A stretch of DNA of 64,000 bases. Source: Lucinisca nassula. Taxonomy: Eukaryota > Mollusca > Bivalvia > Lucinida > Lucinidae. Both the position numbers and the translations under genes were made by a program. The stretch is from positions 14,892,538-14,956,537 of the forward strand of contig OY757017.1 in NCBI GenBank assembly GCA_963580285.1, in the 5' to 3' direction. The notes under the pieces were generated by a model that saw only the letters and a list, made by a program, of their open reading frames with translations, did not search any database and was not told the origin of the DNA. Shown one piece after another: positions 1 to 9,364 of this stretch (position 1 is the first letter of the stretch; the number at the start of each line of letters is the position of its first letter).

Positions 1-361
1 TCTGATCTGCAATGCTATGCGTTTTGGTTTATTCTCTGCCTCGGAAGATCAATGTAAGACATCACGCGCTGCCTTTGTTGTGTTCGTGCGTCTGTTCGTT
101 TGTCTGTCTGTCAATAAAGAGAGTACACTAGACGCACCCTTGTACTTTATACTTGACACTAGAAGTCTGAAGTTTGGCCCTTGTCACACCACTGTATCAA
201 ATGTACAATGTCCATTTTACAGTATTTCACAATAAAAATCATTATTTTGTGTGTATTGTGAATGAAATGTTTTCATAATGTTTTCATTCTTTATTATCAT
301 TCTTTAAACGAAAAGATTTTTGGAATAATAAAAATTGCTCAGGTAAGAATAAAGACTCAGA
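1..361. other. No gene seen
   Basis: AT-rich sequence with short GTCTGTTCG-like runs. The open frame at 17-235 has no recognisable domain. Confidence 0.5.
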
Positions 362-641
362 CATCATGAAAACACGTACATAGAAATTCATTGTAAACTC
401 TACTACCGGAAAAACGAAAATTAAAATATGAAAAGATGTGATATTTTTCTTATTTCTGCTCAAAATATGGATTGTGGGTACTCGTTAGAACCGCCTCATC
501 GAGGCGGTTCTAACGAGTGTCCATAATCTATATATTAGAGCAGAACTAATAAAAATAAGGTTTACCCCTGTAAACCCCAGTTTTACTATATAAAAGTGGC
601 GTTCAAGTGGACCAAAATTATAAAGGCGTGTTTTCGTGATG
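362..641. mobile_element. MITE-A copy
   Basis: Left end CATCATGAAAACACG, right end GGCGTGTTTTCGTGATG. The central palindrome (GTTAGAACCGCCTC ... GAGGCGGTTCTAAC) is intact. Confidence 0.85.
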
Positions 642-693
642 GAGAAAAGCCATACTCTTCGGCGTCAATGTCGGCCATACAGCTCGGATCCAT

Positions 694-962
694 AGTTAGC
701 CACTACAAAAGTATATTGAAAATTTTACAACCAAAAAATGAAAAAAAAATCGGAAAAAAATCTAATTTTTTTCATATTTCTGCTTAAAACATACCTTGTG
801 GGAACTCGCTAGAACCGCCTCAGAGAGGCAGTTCTAACGAGTGCCCACAATCTATTTCTAGCAAAAATAAGAAGAAAAATATATACTCCTGTAAACCCCT
901 GTTTTACCATATAAAAGTGTGGTTTAAGGGTGTCAAAATCATATAGGCGTTTTTTTCATGAC
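694..962. mobile_element. MITE-A copy, degraded left end
   Basis: The core has diverged arms (CGCTAGAACCGCCTCAG against GAGGCAGTTCTAACG), and the right end is TATAGGCGTTTTTTTCATGA. Confidence 0.75.
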
Positions 963-1092
963 GCTGGAGACCAAAACATTTTAACTCACCAAAGACAATA
1001 TTTAATACATTAGTATTTTAGCTGAAAAAAGAGAGAAAGATTGTGAGAAGCTTTTGTATTTGTAAACTAATCACTTTTTTCAGCAAAAAATA

Positions 1093-1232
1093 CAGTGAAA
1101 TTCCGCTATTAAAATCACCTATAAGTTACAGAAATAAGGCTTTTAAAAGCATATTTAGAATTCATTTGTTTTCTACATCCAGTGTGCTCCTGTGGAAGAC
1201 CCCCTTTGGAACTGTACAAAAGTGGTCTTAAA
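1093..1232 (+). mobile_element. MITE-C, partial
   Basis: Begins AGTGAAATTCCGCTATTAA and ends at the first arm of the GTACAAAAGTGGTCTTAA hairpin. A poly(A) run and (AAT)n follow at 1241-1287. Confidence 0.7.
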
Positions 1233-1308
1233 TAAAAGCAAAAAAAAAAAAAAAAAAAAAAAAGGAAAATAATAATAATAATAATAAAAATATGGCTCAC
1301 CTCATTAG

Positions 1309-1394
1309 AGCATGAACTTGGTCCTGCTCATAAATATTAAAATGCCAACATATGTTGGCTTTTTAAAATTTATGAGCAGGACCAAGTTCATGCT
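1309..1394. repeat. Inverted repeat with nested palindrome
   Basis: About 27 bp perfect arms (AGCATGAACTTGGTCCTGCT and complement) flank an inner 16-bp palindrome, GCCAACATATGTTGGC. Confidence 0.85.
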
Positions 1395-1611
1395 GGACTG
1401 TGGATTTTTTTTATTATTTTTTATAACCTCTGGGTGAGCTCAGATTTCATGCGTCACATGAAAGTCATATGAAAGTATGTACAATCAGTAGTACGATTAT
1501 ATATGAAATTACATTTTTTTTCTAATGAAGTGCCAATACTTACCTGCCATGTGAAATGCACGCAAAATGTGGATTAACATTTCAGACCAACAGGGGTAAA
1601 TAAAACAGCTG

Positions 1612-1915
1612 TAGCCCCCGCCCATCGGGGCTTGAAGAAATATATGGGCTGCATGATGCTTCCACGCAGAGCTGAATCCGACCCACACACGAGTACTGGT
1701 AAACCGCTTAGGGGATCTAAGCCTGCCCAGGCAAAGCGGTGTAAGTCGGACCGTCCATGCTTATAAACCCTATTGGTTTCATTGGGCGACAGGGCTTGAG
1801 ATGTCATTTCATCTCAGTGTCGGGTAAAAGTCCCACAAAATTGGAAGCGACGTCTCCAAAATGACCAATAAAGTGTTGACGTGGACGATAATCCTCAAAT
1901 CAATCATTCAATCAA
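1612..1915 (+). mobile_element. SINE-1 copy
   Basis: Near full length from GCCCCCGCCCATCGGGGC to a tail of ATCAATCATTCAATCA repeats. The open reading frame on the reverse strand (MTSQALSPNETNRVY) is an artefact shared by every copy. Confidence 0.85.
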
Positions 1916-1924
1916 ATCCACAAT

Positions 1925-2125
1925 GAATCCAATGGATGGATAGTTAGTTGGTTGATTGACGGTTTAACGGCCCAGTCAACACCATTAGGGCCATAACAAG
2001 CCGTTCAGCGTATCTAGTAGCCATCCTTTTCCTGGGCAGGCGTATTTATATGCGGTTAACCTCTATAGGGTACGTTCTTTCGCAAGAAACTGACAACAGC
2101 CCTTCTTGAATCCGAGGAGGGGGAC
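1925..2125 (-). mobile_element. SINE-2 body and tail, 5'-truncated
   Basis: On the minus strand it holds AGTTTCTTGCGAAAGAA and the tail GTTGACTGGGCCGTTAAAC, matching the SINE-2 copies at 32516 and 41904. The tRNA-like head is missing. Confidence 0.7.
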
Positions 2126-2130
2126 ATGGA

Positions 2131-2361
2131 TTAACCCATTTAGTACCACGGAAACCCCAAAACGGGTAGCATGGCAAACAGTGCAGGCCCAGATCAGACG
2201 CCGCAGAACGCGGCGTGTGATCCGGGCCTCCACTGTTTGCAAAAGGTTTCGTCATTTTCCAAATAAAATTTGAAGAAAACACAACCTGACATCCCTAAAT
2301 TTTGAAATAAACTCCTGCTATATATAAGGAGGAAGATTCCATTTGGTACATAAAGGGTTAA
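2131..2361. mobile_element. piggyBac-like MITE flanked by TTAA
   Basis: TTAA|CCCATTTAGTACCA on the left and TGGTACATAAAGGG|TTAA on the right. A central hairpin is built on CAGATCAGACGCCGC. TTAA duplication and CCC ends are piggyBac hallmarks. Confidence 0.8.
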
Positions 2362-2659
2362 GAAAAACATGATAAATGACGCTTTGAGATTTCAAACAAA
2401 CAAAAGATAGGCATACGACATAGGTTACAACAGTTTTTCATGCTCTACTCAGTTGACATGGGATTTCGCCTGCTCACACGTATTAAAATTGCAAACAATT
2501 AATTATTTATTGTTTATAATGAAGATTAATATTTAAGAGCAGGCCAAATATATTTGAATTTCTGTTGATTGAGTAAGGAAAATGCATTGCGGGTATTTTA
2601 ATGTTTACGAGGAATTCAAATTGTATGCTCATCTCAGAAGAATATAACCTGTTTTGCTG

Positions 2660-2951
2660 GTTTGATTTGTTTAACGTTCCCGTCAACACTTTAAAGGTCA
2701 TTTTGGAGACGTTGCTTCCAGTTTTGTGGGACTTGTACCCGACATTGAGATGAAATGACATCTAAAGCCATGTCGCCCAATGAAACCAATAGGGTTTATA
2801 AGCATGGACAGGCCGACTCGCACCGCATTGCCTGGGCAGGCTTAGATCCTCTGAGCGATTTATCAGTAATCGTGTGCGGTCCATTTCAGCTGTGCGTGGA
2901 AGCATCATGCAGCCCATTTATTTCTTCAAGCCCCAATGGGCGGGGGCCGAG
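2660..2951 (-). mobile_element. SINE-1 copy
   Basis: Reverse orientation, from the tail TTTAACGTTCCCGTCAACAC to the head TGGGCGGGGGCCGA. Confidence 0.85.
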
Positions 2952-3057
2952 AATATAGCCTGTATAGGTTAGTTTCAGATTATTGTTGTCTCCGAGAAAA
3001 GTAATCTGTTTTAAGTAAAATACTTGACAACGAGAAGGTTGACAAGCTCCATTCGAA

Positions 3058-3344
<287 letters not shown>

Positions 3345-3569
3345 ATTGTTTATGGTCCACTGTCATTATCACTACGATAATATTACAACTACCTACTGAA
3401 CGATCGAGCTTGTAAGAAAATTATCTTTTAAAGCAAATACGATTAGATACCAAAGGTTTTGCGGTCTTCGACAAGGCGGTTTGTTGATCTCTGAATTATC
3501 TTGATTGCTTATTTAACATATACAATCTACTTAAAAATTGGTCAGTTTTTGGACAGGTGGTTGGTTAGT

Positions 3570-3681
3570 ACCAAGACGCCTATTCAAACATACTGAAAAT
3601 TTTACCACAGAAAAAAATAAGAAAAGAAAAGAAAAAATGCTATATACATTGGGGTTTGATATAGGCGTGTTTACGAGATGA
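3570..3681. mobile_element. MITE-A, core deleted
   Basis: Both subterminal ends remain (AAGACGCCTATTCAAA and GATATAGGCGTGTTTACG), but the palindromic core is gone. Confidence 0.6.
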
Positions 3682-3732
3682 TTTTTGTTCGCCGATTTTG
3701 AGCTTAAACAAACTGCACACTAGATACTTTGT

Positions 3733-4040
3733 ATGGCCCCCGCCCATAGGGGCTTGAAGAAATATATGGGCTGGATGATGCTTCAAAGCAGAGCTGATTC
3801 GGGCCCGCACACTAGAACTGGTAAACCGCTTAGAGGATCTAAGCCTGTCCAGGAACCGCGGTGCGAGGCGGACCGTCCATGCTGATAAACCTATTGGTTT
3901 CATTGGGCGACAGGGCTTGAGATGTCATTTCATCTCAATGTCGGGTAAAAGTCCCACAAAATTGGAAGCAACGTCTCCAAAATGACCTTTACAGTGTTGA
4001 CGGGGACGTTAAACCTTAAATCAAACAAATCAACCAATAG
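3733..4040 (+). mobile_element. SINE-1 copy
   Basis: Full-length copy ending GACGGGGACGTTAAACC and a TCAAACAAATCAACCAAT tail. Confidence 0.85.
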
Positions 4041-4100
4041 ATACCTTGTACAAGGTATTATTTTTTCACCATGAAACGAGTGCCGGTGAGATAATCAATC

Positions 4101-4317
4101 GAACAAGTCCGTGAAATGAACGCACCCTAAACCTCGCTTTATGTAGAGAAAAAAACTGGGGTTTACTGGGGTATACATTATTTTTCTTATGTCTGCACTA
4201 AGACATGGGTTGTGGTTACTCGTTAAAACCGCTTCAATGAGGCGGTTGTAATGAGCACCCACAACCTACGTTTGCAGTAAAAATAAGAAAAACAACACCG
4301 ACTTTTAGCAGAAAACA
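4101..4317. mobile_element. MITE-B, right-truncated
   Basis: Starts with the ACAAGTCCGTGAAATGAA end and includes the core. It stops where the next MITE-B begins with CATTACGATAACAC. Confidence 0.75.
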
Positions 4318-4970
4318 TTACGATAACACAACCGTGGGGCATAGTGCATTATTCATATTTCCAAAAATGGCTACTTTTCTAATGAAAATCGTTGATATTA
4401 CACTTGATTTGAGGGTGTGTGGGTTTGGTCCATGGTAGATGGATCAGAATGCCTCATGAGGGGTACGTGCCCATTTTGTAGCCCGCTCACGGTTCTTCTC
4501 GCACCCAGGGTTTTGTGCCTTACTGTTTTATCTACCCTTTGTGAGTCTATATTCATTATTTGGCCGTGATCTGACATTTAGGTGTAAGATTTGATTCTCG
4601 ATTGAATATGGCGCTTTTTTATTAGCATATATACAGTATATATATCTATTTTTATGACGGTCTGTGCTTTTGCAGTTTGTATCATAGGTAATGTGATACG
4701 AGTTATTACCAGATTACTGTTTCGCAACTTTATTCAGTAGACAATAACTGATCTACCATGGACCAAACCCACACACCCTCAAATCATTATACTGCAAACA
4801 TAGGTTGTGGGTGCTCGATAGAACCGCCTCACTCGTTGAGGCGGTTCTAACGAGAACCCACAACCTATGTCTTGGAGCAGAAATAAGAAAAATAATGTAT
4901 ACCCCCGTAAACCCCAGTTTTCTCTATATAAAGTGGGGCTTAAGGGGTGTTCATTTCACGGACTTGTGCG
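4318..4970. mobile_element. MITE-B interrupted by a TIR element
   Basis: Its left part (CATTACGATAACACAACCGT ...) and right part (ATACTGCAAACATAGGTTG ...) are separated by the insertion at 4405-4786. Confidence 0.8.
4405..4786. mobile_element. 382-bp element with 36-bp perfect terminal inverted repeats
   Basis: The left end TGATTTGAGGGTGTGTGGGT continues perfectly to GGTCCATGGTAGAT and is mirrored at 4751-4786. It lies inside MITE-B. TTA flanks both sides loosely. The interior is AT-rich with no coding capacity. Confidence 0.85.
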
Positions 4971-4996
4971 CGTGTTGAAAGTCATGTCGCATGGAT

Positions 4997-5281
4997 ACGG
5001 CCCCCGCCCATTGGAGAAATAGATGGGCTGCATGCTGCTTCCACACAGAGCTGAAACCGACCGCACACGAGTAGTGGTAAAACCGCTTAAAGGATCTAAG
5101 CCGACCCAGGCAAAGCGGTACGAGTGGAACTGTCCATGCTTGAAAACCCTATTGGTTTCATTGGGCGACTTCGCTTGAGATGTCATTCCATCTCAGTGTC
5201 GGGTAAAAGTCCCACAAAATTGGAAGCAACGTCTCCAAAAAAGACTAATACAGTGTTGACGGGGACGTTTAACCTCAAATA

Positions 5282-5318
<37 letters not shown>
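4997..5318 (+). mobile_element. SINE-1 with target-site duplication
   Basis: Flanked by ATGTCGCATGGAT (4984-4996) and ATGTCGCACGGAT (5319-5331), 12 of 13 identical. It ends in (ATCA)n. This supports retroposition rather than DNA transposition for SINE-1. Confidence 0.9.
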
Positions 5319-5320
<2 letters not shown>

Positions 5321-5559
5321 GTCGCACGGATTGCAAATCAAAGCACTAACATCACTGGTGGGTCGATTTTCCCTGGGTGTAGGCTTGAAACTTAGTTCTG
5401 AACTGTGACGTAGACCTTTTTTCTGTATCCCTTAAGAACTGTATGCTAAGCAAACAATGGAGACTCTGATCAGCCTCATAGTCTATGAACGTAGGCGTAA
5501 CTTAGTCATTAAAATTGGAGTGCTAAAAGCGTTCGTCGGACTTGGTTTCGATTGTTACT

Positions 5560-5630
5560 AAAGCCTGCCCAGGCAAAGCGGTGCGAGTCGGGCCGTCCAT
5601 GCTTATATAAACCCTATTGGTTTCGTCGCG
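5560..5630 (+). mobile_element. SINE-1 fragment
   Basis: Internal piece GCCTGCCCAGGCAAAGCGG ... CCCTATTGGTTTCG only. Confidence 0.7.
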
Positions 5631-5656
5631 AGGCTGCTCTCTGGATCCTATATAAT

Positions 5657-5928
5657 TTGTTTGTTTGATTTGATGTTTAACGTTCCCGTCAACACTATAT
5701 AGGTCATTTTGGAGACGTTGCTTCGACTTTTGTGGGAATTTTACCCGACATTGAGATGAAGCCCTGTTGCCCAATGAAACCAATAGGGTTTATAAGCATG
5801 GACAGTCCGACTCGTACCGCCTGGGCAGGCTTAGATCCGCTACGCGATTGACCACTACTCATCTGCGGTCGGATTCAGTTCTGCGTGGAGCCCATTTATT
5901 TCGTCAAGCCCCGATGGGCGGGGACCGA
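5657..5928 (-). mobile_element. SINE-1 copy
   Basis: Reverse orientation with small internal deletions; the head is GATGGGCGGGGACCGA. Confidence 0.8.
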
Positions 5929-5946
5929 AAAGGATCCCATATAAAT

Positions 5947-6400
5947 TAGTGTTTTTTGTGCACCTTAATGCATGTACCCGGTGATACTGTCATGTGCTAG
6001 TGAGATTATTTACACGGTGATAAAACAGATTTTGAAGCAGTTTAATACCGGAAAAAAATGTTGCATAGTTTTTTTTTTTCTCTGTAACTTAATAAAGTTA
6101 TGTAACTTATGTTACTGATAGATGACAACATAATTTTATCGTTTTTGCATTACTGAACTAATGAACTATAAAACAGAGATACGAAGGACAAATTATGTAC
6201 TTTTTCAACGTTACAGTAATGACAGTTAGTATTAGTAAAAAAAAAAATAAAACAAAGTAATATGACTGTCACAAGATCCACAAACCTTTGCGATATCATG
6301 CTTCACTTAATTGTTCTAGGAATGTAGAAATAATATATTTAACCCATTCACCCCTGAGTTTCTGAAATCTTTTTTTTTTTTGTCCACACCCAATTGTGAA
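5947..6400. other. No gene seen
   Basis: AT-rich sequence with homopolymer runs and no recognised element. Confidence 0.5.
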
Positions 6401-6594
6401 ACACCCATTCGTGTACAGTTAAATCCCTGTATTAAGACCACTGTTACAACGCATAATGAAGTAATGTAGTATTTTTTTCATTTTGATTTGTTTTATTTCA
6501 TTATGCGTTGGCGTAGTCGACGCGAAATGAGGTAAAAAATTATTTCATTTCGCGTTGATATGCACCATATCGACGCAAAATGAAGTAATGATGG

Positions 6595-6597
<3 letters not shown>

Positions 6598-6655
<58 letters not shown>

Positions 6656-6812
6656 TGAGTGAGTTTTAGTTTTACGTCCCACCAACAGCTAAGGTCATAC
6701 GGAGACGGGACCTCGGTTTAAAGACTCATCCGAAAGTCTGGAGAAGCCTGGGATCGATCCTGCGATCCCTGGTTTACAAGGCGAGTAGCGTAACCACTGC
6801 ACCACGGAGGCT

Positions 6813-6852
<40 letters not shown>

Positions 6853-7140
6853 TCAGTCATATCACGACGGTGTCTGGTTGCGACAGGGAGCTCAATGCTC
6901 ACTTTTATAGTGCTGCCTCACTGAAGTATCATGTCCCAGACACATTACATGATACCACACCCAGTCACAGTATCCTGACACTGGGTCGACCAGTCCTAGC
7001 CCTACCCCGTAAATCTGAGTGCCAAGCGAGGAGCAGCTAGTACCATTTTTAACGACTTTGGTATGTCGCGGCCCGGGATCGAACCCGTGACCTCCCGTTC
7101 CCCGGAGCGGACACTCTACCAACTGAGCTATCGGGGCCGG
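6598..7140 (-). mobile_element. SINE-4, tRNA-like, (GT)n-tailed
   Basis: On the minus strand the head reads GATAGCTCAGTTGGTAGAG (A box) and GGTTCGATCCCGGG (B box). The tail is a (CA)n tract. GTAATGATGGAAG flanks it at about 6585-6597 and 7140-7152. It was not called as a functional tRNA because the fold is incomplete and it is part of a longer repeat. Confidence 0.85.
6652..6815 (-). mobile_element. SINE-3, tRNA-like, inside the SINE-4 tail
   Basis: On the minus strand it starts GCCTCCGTGGTGCAGTGG with a B box-like GGATCGATCC. (GT)n lies on both sides, so it landed in the SINE-4 microsatellite tail. Confidence 0.85.
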
Positions 7141-7199
7141 TAATGATGGAAGAACATAGCTGTCTACGAAAGGAGACCATAGACTTAGGAAGCAATACA

Positions 7200-7402
7200 G
7201 GTAAATTCCAATATAAAGACCACATTTGAGACAGTTCAAAAGGGATCTTTAAGACCACATTTGAACAGTCCCAAAGATGGTCTTCCACAAGAGCACACTG
7301 AATGTCGCAATCACAAAGAAAAAGTAACTTTAACCTTCAAAATATGCTTTAAAAACAAGATTTGTCTTAATTTTAGGTGGTCTTAAAAGCGAAATTTCAC
7401 TG
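7200..7402 (-). mobile_element. MITE-C copy
   Basis: Complete, reverse orientation; hairpin core CATTTGAGACAGTTCAAAAG ... TTGAACAGTCCCAAAG. Confidence 0.8.
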
Positions 7403-7574
7403 TATTTGATTATGTTAGTAGAGTTAAAACTGAATGCCTTACGGTATTTTGGTCTCTTGTCTGATGTTTTTTCCTCATTTGTGTTTTAAGGCTCAACACA
7501 TGATCGTGTTGTGCACACAATAGTTGGTGTGTGTGTGTGTGTGTGTGGAGGGGGAGGGGGGGGTATATTGCCCA

Positions 7575-7748
7575 GAAAAACTGCTGCGAGTCGGCCCATC
7601 CATGCATATAAACCCTTTTGGGTTTAATTGGACGGCAGGGATTGAGATGCCATTTAATCTCAATGTCGGGTAAAAGTCCAACAAAATTGGAAGCAACGTC
7701 TCCAAAATTGCCTAAATAGTGTTGACGGTGACGTATCAAACAAACAAA
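7575..7748 (+). mobile_element. SINE-1, 5'-truncated
   Basis: Starts at CTGCTGCGAGTCGGCCCATC and runs to the CAAACAAACAAA tail. A (GT)n tract and poly(G) precede it. Confidence 0.75.
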
Positions 7749-8115
7749 CTGTCGACGCATAATGAAGTAAAATTAAGTATGCCACTTATCACCGCAAAAT
7801 GAAATGATTCTTTCATTTTGCGCAAACCTCTTAGTATCGACGCATAATGAAGTAAAAACTACATTTTATTTCATTTCGCATCGACTATGCCAACGCATAA
7901 TGAAGTAAAAATTTCAAAATGAAGAAATTACTACATTACTTCATTATGCGTTGTAACAGACCGGTGCTCTTTGTACAGTGTCAGAGGGCACTGTTTGCAG
8001 AAAATGCAAAGAAAGAAAAACTGCAAACTACTAAATAAGCTTTTTAAACCGGAATTAGTCTTAATTTTAGGTGGTCTTAATAGCGGAATTTCACCGTATA
8101 TAAGATCATTGTTAG

Positions 8116-8338
8116 ATAGCCCCCGCCCATACCGCACACAAGTACTGGTAAACCGCTTAGAGGATCTAAACCAAGGCAAAGCGGTGCGAGTCGGACCGTC
8201 CATGCTTATAAATCCTATAGGTTTCATTGGGCGACAGGGCTTGAAATGTCGTTTCATCTCAATGTCGGGAAAAAGTCCCACACAATTGGAAGCAACGTCT
8301 CCAAAATGACCTATACAATGTTGTCGGGGACGTTAAAA
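8116..8338 (+). mobile_element. SINE-1 with internal deletion
   Basis: The head AGCCCCCGCCCATACCGCAC jumps directly to the middle of the element. Confidence 0.8.
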
Positions 8339-8377
8339 CTTTTCTATCTTTAAATCGGGAAACACCCATTCGTGAAC

Positions 8378-8462
8378 AGTAAAATCGCTGTATTAAGACC
8401 ACCTTTAGGACTGTTCAAAAGTGTTCTTTAAAACCACTTTTGAACAGTCCCAAAGGTGCTCT
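8378..8462 (+). mobile_element. MITE-C, partial
   Basis: Left end plus the complete core hairpin (GGACTGTTCAAAAGTG ... CACTTTTGAACAGTCC). Confidence 0.7.
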
Positions 8463-8467
8463 CTAAC

Positions 8468-8551
8468 CAAGCAACGTCTCCATTATGACCTATTAGATGT
8501 TGATGGGGACGTTTAACCCCAAATCAATAAATCAATCAACCAATCAATCAA
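8468..8551 (+). mobile_element. SINE-1 tail fragment
   Basis: AAGCAACGTCTCC to the (ATCA)n tail only. Confidence 0.65.
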
Positions 8552-8605
8552 GATCATTGATAGATGACAAACAGTGGTGACCCTGATGAGATGAGGCGTC
8601 TCATT

Positions 8606-8661
8606 TCATTACGATGACACACCAGTGCGGCATAGTGCATTTTTTCACATCTCCAAAATGG
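8606..8661. mobile_element. MITE-B end fragment
   Basis: CATTACGATGACACACCAGT through CTCCAAAATGGCT, then cut by SINE-2. Confidence 0.65.
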
Positions 8662-8674
8662 CTTAGAAAATTCC

Positions 8675-8809
8675 TGGGAGGGAATGTCCGTTGAAAAGAT
8701 TTCATGATCAATCTCCAAGAAAGAATGTTGCCGATCCCGGCAGGTATCGAACCCGCGTCCTCCTGATCACCAGTTAGACGCGCATCCGACTGAGCTACCA
8801 AGGCCGGCT
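8675..8809 (-). mobile_element. SINE-2 head, tRNA-like
   Basis: The minus strand reads GGCCTTGGTAGCTCAGTCGG (A box) and GGGTTCGATACCTGCC (B box). Tail lost. Confidence 0.8.
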
Positions 8810-8835
8810 CTGAAAAGTTTATGTTTTGACAATAA

Positions 8836-8867
8836 GAGAGAGAGAGAGAGAAATTTTCACGGTATGT

Positions 8868-8915
<48 letters not shown>
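8836..8915. repeat. (GA)n microsatellite
   Basis: Two GA runs separated by AAATTTTCACGGTATGTC. Confidence 0.95.
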
Positions 8916-8919
<4 letters not shown>

Positions 8920-8921
<2 letters not shown>

Positions 8922-9075
8922 TCGGCCCGTCCATGCTTATAAACCCTATTGGTTTCATTGGGCGGCAGGGATTGAGATGTCATTTCATCTCAATGTCGGG
9001 AAAAGGAAGCATTGTCTCCAAAGTGACCTAAATAGTGTTGACGGGGACGCTAAACTTCAAATCAAACAAATAAAG
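8920..9075 (+). mobile_element. SINE-1, 5'-truncated
   Basis: Starts GAGTCGGCCCGTCCATGC right after (GA)n; the tail is AAATCAAACAAATAAA. Confidence 0.75.
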
Positions 9076-9364
9076 ACAATCGACCCTGCTTTGATATTAA
9101 AATGTCGGACCCATTGGTTTTGCTGTTACAAACTATAACGTTCTGTTTCCACATGTTGTCGTCATTGCTGGAAAATATTCACAGATATATCAATTTATCT
9201 ATATCAGTAAATAATTTCATCTTAAATATAGATAGCCTCGCCTTCTGTATCTATCTATGGATTTTGAGGGTCTTTCAAAAGTAATGGTGACAGTCGTCTA
9301 ATGAGCATCCGTTTTAACCCCACATAGCAAAAAATGAAATTTACTCGGGTATATATTAATTTTT
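9076..9364. other. No gene seen
   Basis: Frame 9102-9284 is hydrophobic but has no start context or family likeness. A faint MITE end lies near 9305-9360. Confidence 0.4.

Larger units (their letters stand above)
6441..7959. mobile_element. Element G, 1.5 kb with 31-bp perfect terminal inverted repeats
   Basis: CTGTTACAACGCATAATGAA continues to AGTAATGTAGTA on the left and is mirrored at 7929-7959. The subterminal motif CGCATAATGAAGTAA recurs internally at 7750-7920. The middle is filled by SINE-4, SINE-3, a MITE-C and a SINE-1 fragment. Confidence 0.85.
6413..8098. mobile_element. MITE-C split by element G
   Basis: The left piece is at 6413-6440 (ACAGTTAAATCCCTGTATTA), the right piece at 7960-8098 (ending GGTGGTCTTAATAGCGG). 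Everything between is the insertion. Confidence 0.65.

Noticed and set aside
1574..1807. Apparent protein family starting MTSQALSPNETNRVY, seen many times
   Set aside because: It is SINE-1 read on one strand. Copies have random truncations and frameshifts, several have target duplications, and no start or stop is conserved.
7065..7138. tRNA gene on the minus strand
   Set aside because: It has A and B boxes but is the head of SINE-4 with a target duplication. The tRNA-like heads at 8675, 32516 and 41904 were rejected for the same reason.
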